The notes beneath the pieces were generated by a model. That model was not told the origin of the DNA and made no database searches. It saw only the letters and a list, made by a program, of their open reading frames with translations. 64,000 bases of DNA, taken from assembly GCA_019694165.1 (NCBI GenBank), contig JAIBCL010000001.1:496001-560000 (forward strand). Direction: 5' to 3'. Position 1 is the stretch's first letter, and the number at the start of each line of letters is the position of its first letter. The DNA is from Verrucomicrobiaceae bacterium. GTDB lineage: Bacteria > Verrucomicrobiota > Verrucomicrobiia > Verrucomicrobiales > Verrucomicrobiaceae. Below, in pieces: positions 47,748 through 57,847 of this stretch. A program made the translations under genes and the position numbers.

Positions 47748-47980
47748 TGCGCATTGTTGGCAAGAAAGGACGGGGGATTCAAGGGGGCAGTGTTGGGCGT
47801 TCGGTTTTTGGGAGCGGCGTTCAGTTTTCAGTCCTTGGCTTTGGACATCGGAAATACGATGCAGGTGGCCAGCTCGGGCAATGCGCCGGATGGTGCCACG
47901 ACACCGACCATCGAACACCGAACAATGAATACTGAACACTCCCGCCCGCATCCATCGTTACCCGCGCAACATCCACTCCC

Positions 47981-49156
47981 ATGAAATCTCGTTCCATCCT
48001 TATCATCGGCGGCGGTGTCTTCGGAGTCACGGCGGCCATCGAACTTCGAGAGCGCGGCTGGCAGGTCTCCTTGCTCGATCAAGGCGAAGTGCCGCATGTG
48101 GATGCGGCCTCCACGGACATCAGCAAGGTCGTGCGCATGGACTACGGTGCGGACGCGATCTACACGGAGATGGCGGAGCAGTCGCTCGACGGCTGGCTCC
48201 GGTGGAATGCGACGTGGGAGCGACCGCTGTATCATGCCGACGGTTTTCTCCTGATGACGCGCCGGGCGCAGATGAAGCCCGGCGGCTTTGAGCACGAGAG
48301 CTTCCACTTCCTGACAAAGCGTGACCATGAGCTGCATCGCGTGCGCCGCACCGATCTGCGCCGGCTCCACCCCGCCTGGAATGCCGACCGCTACGGCGAC
48401 GGCTATTTCAATCCGAACGGCGGTTGGGCCGAGAGCGGCAGAGCGATCGCGAAGCTCAAGTCCATCGCCGCCGAGGCCGGTGTCCGCCTGCACGACGGCG
48501 CTGCCTTTGGATCGCTCGTCGAGAAGCGCTCAAAGGTCACCGGAGTGCGTTCGACGGACGGACGCGAGTGGAAGGCCGACTTGGTGCTCGCTGCTGCCGG
48601 CGCGTGGACGCCGTTTCTATTTCCCGATCTGCAACGAATGATGCGCACGAGCGGCCAGCCCGTCGTGCATTTCAAACCGAAGAAGCCCGCGGCATTCCGT
48701 GCACCGGCCTTCCCGGTGTGGGGCGCGGACATCGCGCTGACCGGCTGGTATGGCTTCCCCGCCACGCCCGACGGCATCGTGAAAGTGGCGAATCACGGCC
48801 CTGGCGTGCCGATAACCGATCCGGCCCAGCCGCGTGTGGTCACCGACGGCCAGATCACTTTGTTCCGCGACTTTCTGGGCGAGACGTTTCCGTCCCTGGC
48901 GGATGCAAAGATCGCCGGCACGCGGCAGTGCTGGTATTGCGACACGTTCGACGGCCACTTCTGGATCGATCACCACCCACAACGCCCCGGCCTGGTGATC
49001 GCCGCTGGCGACAGCGGTCATGCCTTCAAGTTCGCACCGGTGCTCGGCAACCTCATCGCCGATGTGGTGGAGCAGAAGCCCGGCCTCTGGTCGCACCGCT
49101 TCGCATGGCGTGAAGCCGCGGTCGCCGGCAGCGACGGAGCCCGGTCAAAGAAGTGA
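47981..49156 (+). CDS. FAD-dependent amine/D-amino acid oxidase-family enzyme
   Basis: A 391-residue flavoprotein starting 'KSRSILIIGGGVFGVTAAIE' (FAD-binding loop), followed by 'ASTDISKVVRMDYGADAIYT' and 'RLHPAWNADRYGDGYFNPNG', similar to sarcosine oxidase and N-methyltryptophan oxidase (DAO family). The C-terminal 'CWYCDTFDGHFWIDHHPQRP' and 'GLVIAAGDSGHAFKFAPVLG' segments match the covalent-flavin/active-site end of monomeric sarcosine oxidases. It oxidises a secondary amine or amino acid and gives peroxide. The substrate is unknown. It is divergent to the isomerase gene at 46932 and converges with the giant Fn3 gene. Confidence 0.85.
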   Translation: MKSRSILIIGGGVFGVTAAIELRERGWQVSLLDQGEVPHVDAASTDISKVVRMDYGADAIYTEMAEQSLDGWLRWNATWERPLYHADGFLLMTRRAQMKPGGFEHESFHFLTKRDHELHRVRRTDLRRLHPAWNADRYGDGYFNPNGGWAESGRAIAKLKSIAAEAGVRLHDGAAFGSLVEKRSKVTGVRSTDGREWKADLVLAAAGAWTPFLFPDLQRMMRTSGQPVVHFKPKKPAAFRAPAFPVWGADIALTGWYGFPATPDGIVKVANHGPGVPITDPAQPRVVTDGQITLFRDFLGETFPSLADAKIAGTRQCWYCDTFDGHFWIDHHPQRPGLVIAAGDSGHAFKFAPVLGNLIADVVEQKPGLWSHRFAWREAAVAGSDGARSKK

Positions 49157-49207
49157 CGAGGCTGAAACAACCGGCCAGACACCGGCCCCCAGGAGCAGCC
49201 CACCCGG

Positions 49208-52200
49208 TCAGGGCGAAGCGACCTTGACGCGCAGAAAGCGCTGGACACCGGTGGTTAGGGCGGCGGTGTCCTTGACCGTGAGCAAGGTGTGATCCGGATT
49301 ATCCACGGCGGAGACGACGTTGGCGGCAGCGAACCCATCGAGTGTCGTCCAGATCGTGGTCCAGCCCCCGGTGGCGAGATCACCCGATGCCTCGGCGGTG
49401 TAGGTGAGATTGGTGAACTTGCGGACCTTGAAGGTGATCGTTCCTTTTTGATCGGGGCCGAAGGTTTGGGCATTCGGAGTGAGGTGAGTGGACTCGCCTG
49501 CTGACATGGGATTTGTCATGAAAGCAAATTCTTCGAGATTCGTGTCACCGTCACCGTCCGCGTCGTCGGCGGGGCCATCTTTGCCGACGGGCAGCCCCTG
49601 GCTGGCGGCCCAATTGCTGAAGAACGATCCCACCGTCACCGTGACGGCCTGATCGACCGAGCGGCCTTCGAGGTCCGTAGCGCGCACGGTGACGGTGCTG
49701 GTGCCCACCGATCCCGGCGTAAGCGTGAGACTCCCGCCGGCGAGCGATGGCGTGACCACGGCGGCATTTGAATTGCTCACGACCGAATAGGCGAGCACGG
49801 GCAGCGACGTCACGGAATTGATCTTCACGGACTGGGTATTGTTCATGGCGGCAGGCGCGGTCGCAGCATTGAAAGGATAGTCGGCGAAGGAGCTGGCCGT
49901 GCCGTCCACGGTCACGTTGTAGGTGCCGGTGGGCAGCCCCGCAAGCTGGTCAGCCACGGCCATCCCAGGGGCCGTAACGCGCGCAAAGGCCGTGAAGCCA
50001 CCGTTCTGCGAATCGAGGTTCGGCCCGTTGTTGGCGAGATTGACGAAGAACTGGTTGGTGCCGCTGTTCGGATCGCCGCCAAGCTTGGCAAGCGCCACAG
50101 TGCCGCGGATATTGGAGATGCCAGGCTCATTGGTGACCGGCGGCTGCGTGGGCACCTTGACGAATGCCGTGGCGGCGGCACCCGCACGGAACCCTCCGCC
50201 TTGGGCGACAAACCCGGCAATGCTCCGGTGGAAGACCGTGTTCGCGTAGTCGCCTCGATTCACATAGCCCATGAAATTAGCCACATGCAGCGGCGTGGCG
50301 GCATTGAAGAGGACGAAGTCCATGTTGCCGCCATTGGCAGAGAGGTTTGTGTTCACGCGCACCGCAGACGAGGCATCGGGATCGGTGAACTTGTCTGACA
50401 ACGGGACGGAAACGGGAGTGCCCGGCGAGAGCGTCTGTGCCGGGATAGCGTTCGCCACCGCCGGCGGCTGCAGGACACGGATGGCGAGCGTGTTGTTGTG
50501 GGTCCAGCCATTGGCAAATGTCACCTGCACTGGGCACTTGGTGACACCGGTGCCGGTCGGCGTACCAGAGATCTCCCCCGTGGATGAATTGAACGACAAG
50601 CCCGCAGGCAGGCTGGTGATGTTGCGGGATACAACCGAAGAACTCGTGGTGGTGGAAAGCGTGTACGGCGTCATCGCCTCGTCCTTGTGGACTTCGATGT
50701 ACACGGCGCTGGTCATTGCGTCGGGTGCGGTCACCGTCAGAGCGGAGGACATGGTGGAATAGATTTCCCCTGACGGACTGAGAGCATAGAAAGCCTCGAC
50801 GAAAAACTCCTTCGAGGAACCGGGCGAGAGGGCGACCGCCACGGACGTGGCACTGGCAGCCGTTGCCGCGATGATCGTGGGAGCCGTGCCCGAGCCGGCC
50901 GGGCGCGAGAGGACATAGTAGCCGTGCTCGAGTCCCGAATTGTCGTTCCAGTTCAAGGTGACCGACGTCTCTGCGAGTGTTCCCGATTGCACACGGAGAT
51001 TGGTCGGCGGCGTCAGGTCCGGCATCGTAACTGTCGCGACATTGCTGTAGGCGGTGTAAACTCGGCTCGCTCCACCTTTGTAGGCGCGCAAGCGCATCTG
51101 CACCTGGGTGGAAGGCGGAAAGGTACCGACGCCGCCGCCGCTCTGGTAGCGTGCGAAATCCGTTTGGCTGAGCGTGCCCAGCACCTGATACGCACCGCCG
51201 GCCGTGCTGGCCTCGATCTCGACGCCCTCCTCCGTGGTCGCATTGTCACTCCAGAATAACTGAATCAGCCCATTGTCAGCGGGAGCGGACAGCCGCAAGT
51301 TGGTCGGCGGATCGAAATTCGCCTGCTTGGTGGAGAGCACCGTCGCGAAACTGGTGGACACCACCCGAAAAGGACCGTTCCCCCTCACCGCACGGACTTG
51401 AAAGTCAAACACATCATTAGCCGCGAACAACACCACCGATCCCGAGTTGTTGTAGTGCCCGACGTAGCCCACGCCGACGCCGGTCGGCGTGCCTGGCGTG
51501 TCACCAGCTATAACCTGAAGTGTCCGCCAAGTGCTCTCCAGACTGCCCTTCTCCTGAATTTCGAAGCCCGTCTCATCGGTCGATTTGTCATCCCATGACA
51601 GCCCATACACATAGTAGGCACCCGACGGGTAGGAGGCGACGGCCATATTGATTGGCGATGCCGGCGGCGCGGCGACGGATCCCGGCATCGCCAAGGTGAC
51701 CGTATTGCTGTATCCCGTGTAGTCCGCAGTCTGGCCGTAGGCGGTGGTCCATCTCCGTGCCCGCATCCGCAATTCGTAGGTCTTACCCGCCTGGAAATAG
51801 TTCGGCAAATCTGCCTGCGTGAGATTGAAGAGCGGCTCCGTCACAGTCTGGAAGGCACTGCCGACAACCGACGTGTCACGCCCTTCCAGTTGGAAGACGT
51901 CCTCGAGATCCGAGTTGTCCGTCCACGTCAGGCGCGGGACACCTCCGATCACGCTTGCGGCCAGCCCGCTGGGCGCGGTCCATGCAACGGATGCCGGCAC
52001 AACGACGCTGGCAACCGTGGACCAGGCCGAATAGGTCTTCGTCGTCGTTCCCGAATAAGCACGCACGTCGAAGTAGATGATCGAGCCGACGGGATTCGTG
52101 TACGTGTTGACATAGACGTGACCGTAAGTCGAACCGGCGGCCACATCGAGGGCAAGAGTCCGCCCCGTCCCTTCGCTGTTGCCCAGCGTCCAGACTTCGA

Positions 52201-53080
52201 ATCCCGTTTCGTCGGATGAATTGTCCGTCCAATTGACTTTGTAACCGTAGAAGTCCGAACTCAGCTTGCTGACCGTGGCATTGAGCATCGTGGGCGCAGT
52301 CGGGCCGGCGGTGATCGTGCCGGGCACGGCGACGCTGGAGATGCTCGAATAGGGCGTGTAGGTCGTCGTGGAAGTGTTGTAGGCTCCCACCCATCGTCGA
52401 GCACGCATCCTCACCTCGTAGGTCTTGCCGGCCTGGAAGTAGTTGGGAATGTCGGTGGTGGTCAGATTGAAGCTCATCTGCGCCACCAATTGGAAAGCGC
52501 TGCCGACAATGGACGTGTCACGCGCCTCGATCTCAAACCGGTCCTCCTGATTGGAATTGTCCGTCCAGTCTAGCCGCAGGGTCGTGGTACCGCTGAGGAT
52601 CGAGGCACTCGTGATCGCCGGGGCATTGAAGGAGAACGGACCCGTGGCTGCGTTCGGCCAGTTGATCACAGCGGAAGTCGCCGGCCATCCCGAAACCGCC
52701 GTGGGCGACGGCCACACCCCTTTGTAGGCCCGGGAGATGAACTGGATCGTGGTCCCTACAGGCAGCGCTCCCGCATCGATGACCACGAGCGTGGCAGTCT
52801 GGTTCGCCCCAGTGGTGGTCAAATACTGCCAGTCCGCCGTGACACCGTAGATGTAGTAAGCCACCTCAAATCCATCCTCATCGTTTGAATTGTCCTGCCA
52901 GGTCATGCGGAACCCGAGGCTGCTGGTGCTCAGGTAGGAGAAGGTCGCCGCGAAATTGCTCGGCGCGGCTGGCGGAAGCTGAGCACTGGAGATTGAGGCG
53001 ACCAGAAGCCATCCCAACAGGCAGACCAGCAGCGCCGAAAGTCTTGGAGAACGGATGGGGCGGGCTTCAGTGGTTTTCAT
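49208..53080 (-). CDS. Giant secreted Fn3-repeat protein with cyclophilin domain
   Basis: From ATG 53080 the product is about 1290 residues (an ATG at 53116 is an alternative) with a signal peptide ('LSALLVCLLGWLLVASISSA'). About seven Fn3-type repeats follow, each with a 'W-x-D-N-S-x-x-E-x-x-F-E' core ('LGFRMTWQDNSNDEDGFEV', 'YKVNWTDNSSDETGFEVW', 'TLNWNDNSGLEHGYYVL'). A putative-Ig strand pair 'ITSLPAGLSFNSSTGEISG' precedes a cyclophilin peptidyl-prolyl isomerase ('TVFHRSIAGFVAQGGGFRAG' with the catalytic Arg; 'GTNQFFVNL'; 'GGFTAFARV'). The C-terminal part has 'DDADGDGDTNLEEFAFMTNP', a calcium-loop segment, and a final beta domain. Fn3 repeats near 51.8 and 52.4 kb are nearly identical, a recent duplication. 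Cyclophilins fused to repeat exoproteins are seen in verrucomicrobia; function is probably at the cell surface. Confidence 0.85.
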   Translation of the reverse strand: MKTTEARPIRSPRLSALLVCLLGWLLVASISSAQLPPAAPSNFAATFSYLSTSSLGFRMTWQDNSNDEDGFEVAYYIYGVTADWQYLTTTGANQTATLVVIDAGALPVGTTIQFISRAYKGVWPSPTAVSGWPATSAVINWPNAATGPFSFNAPAITSASILSGTTTLRLDWTDNSNQEDRFEIEARDTSIVGSAFQLVAQMSFNLTTTDIPNYFQAGKTYEVRMRARRWVGAYNTSTTTYTPYSSISSVAVPGTITAGPTAPTMLNATVSKLSSDFYGYKVNWTDNSSDETGFEVWTLGNSEGTGRTLALDVAAGSTYGHVYVNTYTNPVGSIIYFDVRAYSGTTTKTYSAWSTVASVVVPASVAWTAPSGLAASVIGGVPRLTWTDNSDLEDVFQLEGRDTSVVGSAFQTVTEPLFNLTQADLPNYFQAGKTYELRMRARRWTTAYGQTADYTGYSNTVTLAMPGSVAAPPASPINMAVASYPSGAYYVYGLSWDDKSTDETGFEIQEKGSLESTWRTLQVIAGDTPGTPTGVGVGYVGHYNNSGSVVLFAANDVFDFQVRAVRGNGPFRVVSTSFATVLSTKQANFDPPTNLRLSAPADNGLIQLFWSDNATTEEGVEIEASTAGGAYQVLGTLSQTDFARYQSGGGVGTFPPSTQVQMRLRAYKGGASRVYTAYSNVATVTMPDLTPPTNLRVQSGTLAETSVTLNWNDNSGLEHGYYVLSRPAGSGTAPTIIAATAASATSVAVALSPGSSKEFFVEAFYALSPSGEIYSTMSSALTVTAPDAMTSAVYIEVHKDEAMTPYTLSTTTSSSVVSRNITSLPAGLSFNSSTGEISGTPTGTGVTKCPVQVTFANGWTHNNTLAIRVLQPPAVANAIPAQTLSPGTPVSVPLSDKFTDPDASSAVRVNTNLSANGGNMDFVLFNAATPLHVANFMGYVNRGDYANTVFHRSIAGFVAQGGGFRAGAAATAFVKVPTQPPVTNEPGISNIRGTVALAKLGGDPNSGTNQFFVNLANNGPNLDSQNGGFTAFARVTAPGMAVADQLAGLPTGTYNVTVDGTASSFADYPFNAATAPAAMNNTQSVKINSVTSLPVLAYSVVSNSNAAVVTPSLAGGSLTLTPGSVGTSTVTVRATDLEGRSVDQAVTVTVGSFFSNWAASQGLPVGKDGPADDADGDGDTNLEEFAFMTNPMSAGESTHLTPNAQTFGPDQKGTITFKVRKFTNLTYTAEASGDLATGGWTTIWTTLDGFAAANVVSAVDNPDHTLLTVKDTAALTTGVQRFLRVKVASP

Positions 53081-53399
53081 TTCGGTGCAAACCGTGATTT
53101 TCGAAAACTTGTTCATGAATCTGATGAGCTGGATCGGGATATTAGTTCGAAATTCAGGCAACGGTCAATCCTCAATGACCTCGTTGCAGGCCGGCCGGTC
53201 GAGAAAACCTCGGGAATGGACAAGTCACCGCCGCGACCGTTCGATCATTCTACCCAGTCCCGCTGCGGCGGATGGCCGGGGGCGGCCTTCGGGCGCTGCC
53301 TCGACGGGTGCCGGACAATGTTGATGGAAACTGGGCCCGCCTATGCCCTGTCGAGTGTATTCCCTTGAACTGCCTGTTTGCATGGGGTTAAAGACGAAA

Positions 53400-54602
53400 A
53401 TGAAGAACATCGCAATCATCGGCGGCGGACTCGTCGGGCTGGGCACGGCGCTCGGGCTGCAAAGGCGGAAGCCCGGCCACCAGCTCATCGTCTTGGAGAA
53501 GGAGGCGGAGGTCGCCCAGCACCAGTCGAGTCACAATTCGGGCGTGCTGCACTGCGGCCTCTATTACCAGCCCGGTTCGTTGAAGGCGCGGCTCGCGGTC
53601 GATGGCATCCGGCAGATGATCGCCTTCTGCCAGCAGCACGGCATCGCGCATGAAGTGTGCGGCAAGATCGTGCTCGCCGTCGATGACGCAGAAGTCACGC
53701 GGCTGCGCGACCTGCACGCGCGCGGCACGGCCAATGGCCTGGATGGATTGCGCTGGATGACACCGGACGAAATCGCCGAGCGCGAGCCCTTTGCGCGCGG
53801 CAAAGCGGCGCTGCTCGTGCCGGAGGAAGGCATCGTGGACTATCTCGCCGTGGCGCGGCAGATGAAAAAGCTGCTGGCCGATGGCGGCGCGCGCGTGGTC
53901 ACCAGCTCGGAGGTAAAAGCGATCCGCCGCGATGGCGGCGAGCAGGTCGTGGTGACGCGCGACACCGAGCTGCGCGCGGATTTCATCGTGAACTGCGGCG
54001 GGCTGCATTGCGACCGCATCGCCGAAATGGCCGGCCTGCATCCGCGTTGCCGCATCATTCCGTTTCGCGGTGATTACTTCAAGCTATCCGAGCGTGGCCA
54101 GCGGCTCGTGCGTCACCTCATTTATCCCGTGCCCGATCCGCGCTTCCCGTTTCTCGGCGTGCACTTCACGCGCATGATCGGCGGTGGCGTGGAGGCCGGA
54201 CCCAATGCCGTGCTCGCCACGAAGCGCGAGGGCTACCGCAAGACCGATTTCTCCCTGCGCGACGTGGCGGACTACGCCACCTTCGGCGGCTTCTACCGCT
54301 TCCTCATGCGCTATCCGAAGGCCGCCGCCAGCGAGCTGATCAACTCCGCCAGCAAAAGCATCTTCCTGTCCAATCTCCAGCGCCTCGTGCCCGACATCCA
54401 GATGGACGACCTCTCCACCGAAGGCGGCGCGGGCGTACGCGCGCAGGCCATTGATGAGGAGGGCAAGCCGGTGATGGATTTCCTCTTCGAGGAAGCACCG
54501 GGACAGCTTCATGTGCTCAATGCGCCATCGCCGGGCGCCACTGCATCACTGGCTATCGGCGAGCACATCGCCGCGAAGGTCGCGGGGCAACTGCCCGCTT
54601 GA
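53400..54602 (+). CDS. lhgO: L-2-hydroxyglutarate oxidase
   Basis: A 400-residue flavoprotein from ATG 53400. 'IAIIGGGLVGLGTALGLQ' is the FAD loop, and 'AQHQSSHNSGVLHCGLYY' the family's diagnostic segment, whose His-Ser-Asn residues lie at the flavin. Further family segments are 'FIVNCGGLHCDRIAEMAG', 'IPFRGDYFKL', 'FPFLGVHFTRMIGGGVEAGP' and 'VLNAPSPGATASLAIGEHI'. LhgO oxidises L-2-hydroxyglutarate to 2-oxoglutarate, passing electrons to the membrane quinone pool. No partner CsiD or GabD gene is near, so it probably acts as metabolite repair. About 280 bases of divergent spacer to the Fn3 gene contain no recognised feature. Confidence 0.93.
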   Translation: MKNIAIIGGGLVGLGTALGLQRRKPGHQLIVLEKEAEVAQHQSSHNSGVLHCGLYYQPGSLKARLAVDGIRQMIAFCQQHGIAHEVCGKIVLAVDDAEVTRLRDLHARGTANGLDGLRWMTPDEIAEREPFARGKAALLVPEEGIVDYLAVARQMKKLLADGGARVVTSSEVKAIRRDGGEQVVVTRDTELRADFIVNCGGLHCDRIAEMAGLHPRCRIIPFRGDYFKLSERGQRLVRHLIYPVPDPRFPFLGVHFTRMIGGGVEAGPNAVLATKREGYRKTDFSLRDVADYATFGGFYRFLMRYPKAAASELINSASKSIFLSNLQRLVPDIQMDDLSTEGGAGVRAQAIDEEGKPVMDFLFEEAPGQLHVLNAPSPGATASLAIGEHIAAKVAGQLPA

Positions 54603-54637
54603 CGCCCCAGGCGTCCGGAGGCGCCTGCACTTCATGT

Positions 54638-54667
54638 TTGACGCGGCGGGCACCTGCCCTCTAGTCC
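54638..54667 (+). promoter_or_regulatory. Promoter TTGACG-N18-TAGTCC before the MmeI-type gene
   Basis: TTGACG (54638-54643) and TAGTCC (54662-54667) are 18 bases apart. The ATG of the restriction-modification gene is six bases later (54674), with no Shine-Dalgarno between, so translation may be leaderless. Confidence 0.4.
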
Positions 54668-54673
54668 GCCCCT

Positions 54674-57600
54674 ATGCCCGACTCCCGTTCCGAGAAACTC
54701 GCCGCCTTCGTCCAGTGGAGCCATGCGCACATCACCGGCGATGAGAAAGGGCAGGCGCAAATCTTCCTCGACCGGCTGTTTCAAGCTTTCGGTCACGCAG
54801 GGGCGCTCGATGTCGGCGGTGAGGCCGAGTGCCGCATTCGCAAGGGCAAGGAAGACGGCGGCGGCACCAGCTTTGCCGATTATGTCTGGAAGCCTGTAGT
54901 GCTTATTGAGATGAAGAAGCGCGGGGAAAAGCTCTCGAAGCACTACCGCCAGGCATTCGATTACTGGACGCGCCTCGTGCCGGGCCGGCCGCGCTACGTC
55001 GTGCTGTGCAACTTCGACGAGTTCCACGTCTATGACTTTGAGACGCAGATGGACTCGCCGGTCGGCGCGGTCGCGCTGGCTGATCTGCCGGAGCACTACG
55101 GGCCGCTGAATTTCCTCTTCCCCGGCCAGCCCGCGCCGCGTTTTGAGAATGACCGCGTCGCCGTCACGCGCGAGGCCGCCGATTGTCTCGCGGACTGCTT
55201 CAAGAAGCTCCGCAAGCGGGGCGTCGATCAGCCCACCGCTCAGCGCTTCATCCTGCAGATCCTCGTCTCCCTCTTCGCCGAGGACATCGACCTGCTGCCG
55301 AAGTACTTCGTCACCGAGTTGCTCAATGAGATCACTTCCCCTGCCGGCAGCTACGATCTGCTCGGCGGCCTGTTCACCGCGATGAACACCTCGCCCGCAC
55401 CCGTCGGTGGACGGTTCAAAGGCGTCGCGTATTTCAATGGCGGCCTTTTCGCCGAGCCGGCGCGCGTGGAGTTGCAGGACCTCGAACTCGTCGCGCTGCG
55501 CAAGGCCGCCACGTTCGATTGGAAAAAGGTCCAGCCGGAAATCTTCGGCACGCTCTTCGAGCACTCGCTCGATGACGGCAAACTCGCCGGCACGAAGAAC
55601 GAGCGACGCGCCACTGGCGCGCACTTCACGCATCCGGCGGACATCATGAAGATCGTCGGCCCCACCATCGTCGAGCCGTGGCGCGAGTTGATCGAGGAGG
55701 CAAAGACCGTGAAGCGCCTGCGCGATCTCATCGCACGCCTCTCTCACTTCCGCGTGCTCGATCCCGCGTGCGGCTCCGGCAACTTCCTCTACATAGCCTA
55801 CCGCGAGTTGAAGCGGCTGGAGGCGCGCTTGTTCGAGCGGCTGGAGGAGGAGTCGAAAAAGGAAGCGAAGCACTCCGACCAGATGCGCCTCTCCTTCCTC
55901 TCGGCGCAGAACTTCTACGGCATGGACATCAACTCCTTCGCCGTCGAGATCGCGAAGGTCACCATGATGATCGCGCGAAAGCTCGCCATCGATGAGTTGC
56001 ACATCACCGAGCGCGCGCTGCCGCTGGACAATCTCGACCAGAACTTCATCGCCGCCGATGCGCTGGTGACCAATGACGTGCGCACCCCGTGGCCCGCCGC
56101 CGATGTCATCATTGGCAATCCGCCCTTCATCGGCGCGAAGTTCCTCAAGCCGCAGCTCGGCCCGGACAAGGTGAAGACGCTCCGCCGCCTTTATCCCGAA
56201 GTGCCCGGCATGGCCGACTACTGCGTCTATTGGATCCGCCGCGCGCACGATCATCTGCCGCCTTGCACGAAGGACGATCCCGTCGCCGGCCGCGCCGGCC
56301 TCGTCGGCACGCAGAACATACGCAACAATCAGTCCCGCGTCGGCGGCCTCGATCATGTCGTGCAAACCGGGACCATCATCGAAGCCGTGGACAATCAGCC
56401 GTGGAGCGGCGAGGCGAACGTCCATGTCTCGATTGCCAACTGGATGAAGACACAAGACCCGGCCCTAGTGCCGAAGACTCGGCGGCTCTGGTTCAAGGCC
56501 GAGCCAACGGCGGCGATGAAGAACGCGCGGAAGAAACAGGGGAAGACAGCGGCAAAAGATTACGAGCTTGGATTTCGCGATGCCACTGAAATCAATTCCG
56601 CGCTTAGCGATCAAACGGATGTGAGCGCCGCAGGTCCGCTGCTCTGCAACACCGCTCCACAACGCTGCTTCAATGGACAGATGCTCGGGCATCAGGGCTT
56701 CCTGCTCACGGGTGATCAGCGTGCCGAAATCATCAAGCACGATTCGCGCTCTGCGGAGATCATTCATCCGTATCTGAACGGCGTTGAAGTGCTCACCCTC
56801 GGCGGCGCGGGTGAACGCTTCGTCCTCGACTTCGAGCAGATGGATCAACTCACCGCCGCAACTTATCCCGGCGCGTTCGGGTGGGTGAAGGAGCGAGTCT
56901 TGCCGGATCGCCAAAAGAAGGCGGAAGAAGGCAAGGATGCCGAGGGCAACCTGCGCCCTCATCACAAGGCGTTTCTCTCGCGCTGGTGGCAGCTTGGCTT
57001 CGGCCGTCCTGAAATGCTGTCCGTGATCAAACCTCTGCCGCGCTATCTCGCGTGCGCCTATGTCACGAAACGTCCCATTTTCCTTTTCATCTCGCGCGAG
57101 TTTCGCCCGAGCAATCTGATTCAAGTCTTCGGGTTCGCCGATGATTACAGTTTCGGAGTTCTGCAATCGCATGCGCACTGGCTGTGGTTCACGACCAAGT
57201 GCGGCAAGCTGAAATCAGATTTCCGCTACAGCGCCGAATCTGTCTTCGACACCTTCCCCTGGCCGCAGAGTCCCGGCGTGAGAGCCATCAAGGCGGTGGC
57301 CGCCGCCGGGAGGGAAGTGCGGCGCATCCGGGCGGAGGCACTGCCGAAAATGAAAGGCGGCCTGCGCGCTCTCTACCGCACGCTGGAACTGCCCGGTGCC
57401 AATCCACTCAAAGACGCTCACGCCGCGCTCGATGCCGCCGTGCTGGAAGCCTATGGCTTCTCGGCCAAAGGTGATCTGCTGGCGCAGCTTCTCGCGCTGA
57501 ATCAGGATGTGGCCGCGCGCATCGAGAAAGGCCTGCCCGTCACGGCTCCCGGGCTGCCTCTGCCGGCGGACAGGCGCAGCGCTTTCATCACGACCGATTG

Positions 57601-57724
57601 CATCGGCTCGCCCGCCACCGATGACAGCACCGCTGAATCCTACGGCGCTGCGGCTCACTTCCACGGGGTCTTTCTTCGTGAAGAAGGCAGCGGATACAGC
57701 GCAAAATCCGGCAACGCTTCTTGA
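54674..57724 (+). CDS. Single-chain restriction-modification enzyme (MmeI-type, Type IIL)
   Basis: A 1016-residue protein combining all activities. The N-terminal nuclease (about 1-150) has a PD-(D/E)xK core, 'GTSFADYVWKPVVLIEMKKR' (Asp ... Glu-x-Lys). A helical spacer follows (about 150-330). The DNA methyltransferase (about 330-560) has the SAM motif 'LDPACGSGNFLYIAYRELK' and motif IV 'IIGNPPFIGAK', the N-P-P-F of N6-adenine methylases. The target-recognition domain (about 620-860) includes 'AEIIHPYLNGVEVLTLG' and 'SAESVFDTFPWPQ', followed by a short helical tail. MmeI-type enzymes methylate one strand and cut 20 or so bases away. No separate methylase is adjacent, as expected. The recognition site cannot be read by eye. 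Confidence 0.9.
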   Translation: MPDSRSEKLAAFVQWSHAHITGDEKGQAQIFLDRLFQAFGHAGALDVGGEAECRIRKGKEDGGGTSFADYVWKPVVLIEMKKRGEKLSKHYRQAFDYWTRLVPGRPRYVVLCNFDEFHVYDFETQMDSPVGAVALADLPEHYGPLNFLFPGQPAPRFENDRVAVTREAADCLADCFKKLRKRGVDQPTAQRFILQILVSLFAEDIDLLPKYFVTELLNEITSPAGSYDLLGGLFTAMNTSPAPVGGRFKGVAYFNGGLFAEPARVELQDLELVALRKAATFDWKKVQPEIFGTLFEHSLDDGKLAGTKNERRATGAHFTHPADIMKIVGPTIVEPWRELIEEAKTVKRLRDLIARLSHFRVLDPACGSGNFLYIAYRELKRLEARLFERLEEESKKEAKHSDQMRLSFLSAQNFYGMDINSFAVEIAKVTMMIARKLAIDELHITERALPLDNLDQNFIAADALVTNDVRTPWPAADVIIGNPPFIGAKFLKPQLGPDKVKTLRRLYPEVPGMADYCVYWIRRAHDHLPPCTKDDPVAGRAGLVGTQNIRNNQSRVGGLDHVVQTGTIIEAVDNQPWSGEANVHVSIANWMKTQDPALVPKTRRLWFKAEPTAAMKNARKKQGKTAAKDYELGFRDATEINSALSDQTDVSAAGPLLCNTAPQRCFNGQMLGHQGFLLTGDQRAEIIKHDSRSAEIIHPYLNGVEVLTLGGAGERFVLDFEQMDQLTAATYPGAFGWVKERVLPDRQKKAEEGKDAEGNLRPHHKAFLSRWWQLGFGRPEMLSVIKPLPRYLACAYVTKRPIFLFISREFRPSNLIQVFGFADDYSFGVLQSHAHWLWFTTKCGKLKSDFRYSAESVFDTFPWPQSPGVRAIKAVAAAGREVRRIRAEALPKMKGGLRALYRTLELPGANPLKDAHAALDAAVLEAYGFSAKGDLLAQLLALNQDVAARIEKGLPVTAPGLPLPADRRSAFITTDCIGSPATDDSTAESYGAAAHFHGVFLREEGSGYSAKSGNAS

Positions 57725-57847
57725 ACTGTCCGCCGGGGCCATTGGTCACCGTCTCCCCGCGATTTGCGTGCGTTTGGCGCACAGGTGGCAGCCGCCCGTT
57801 TATCGGCTTGACGCCCCTCTTGTCATGTGGAAACCAACCCCCTCACG

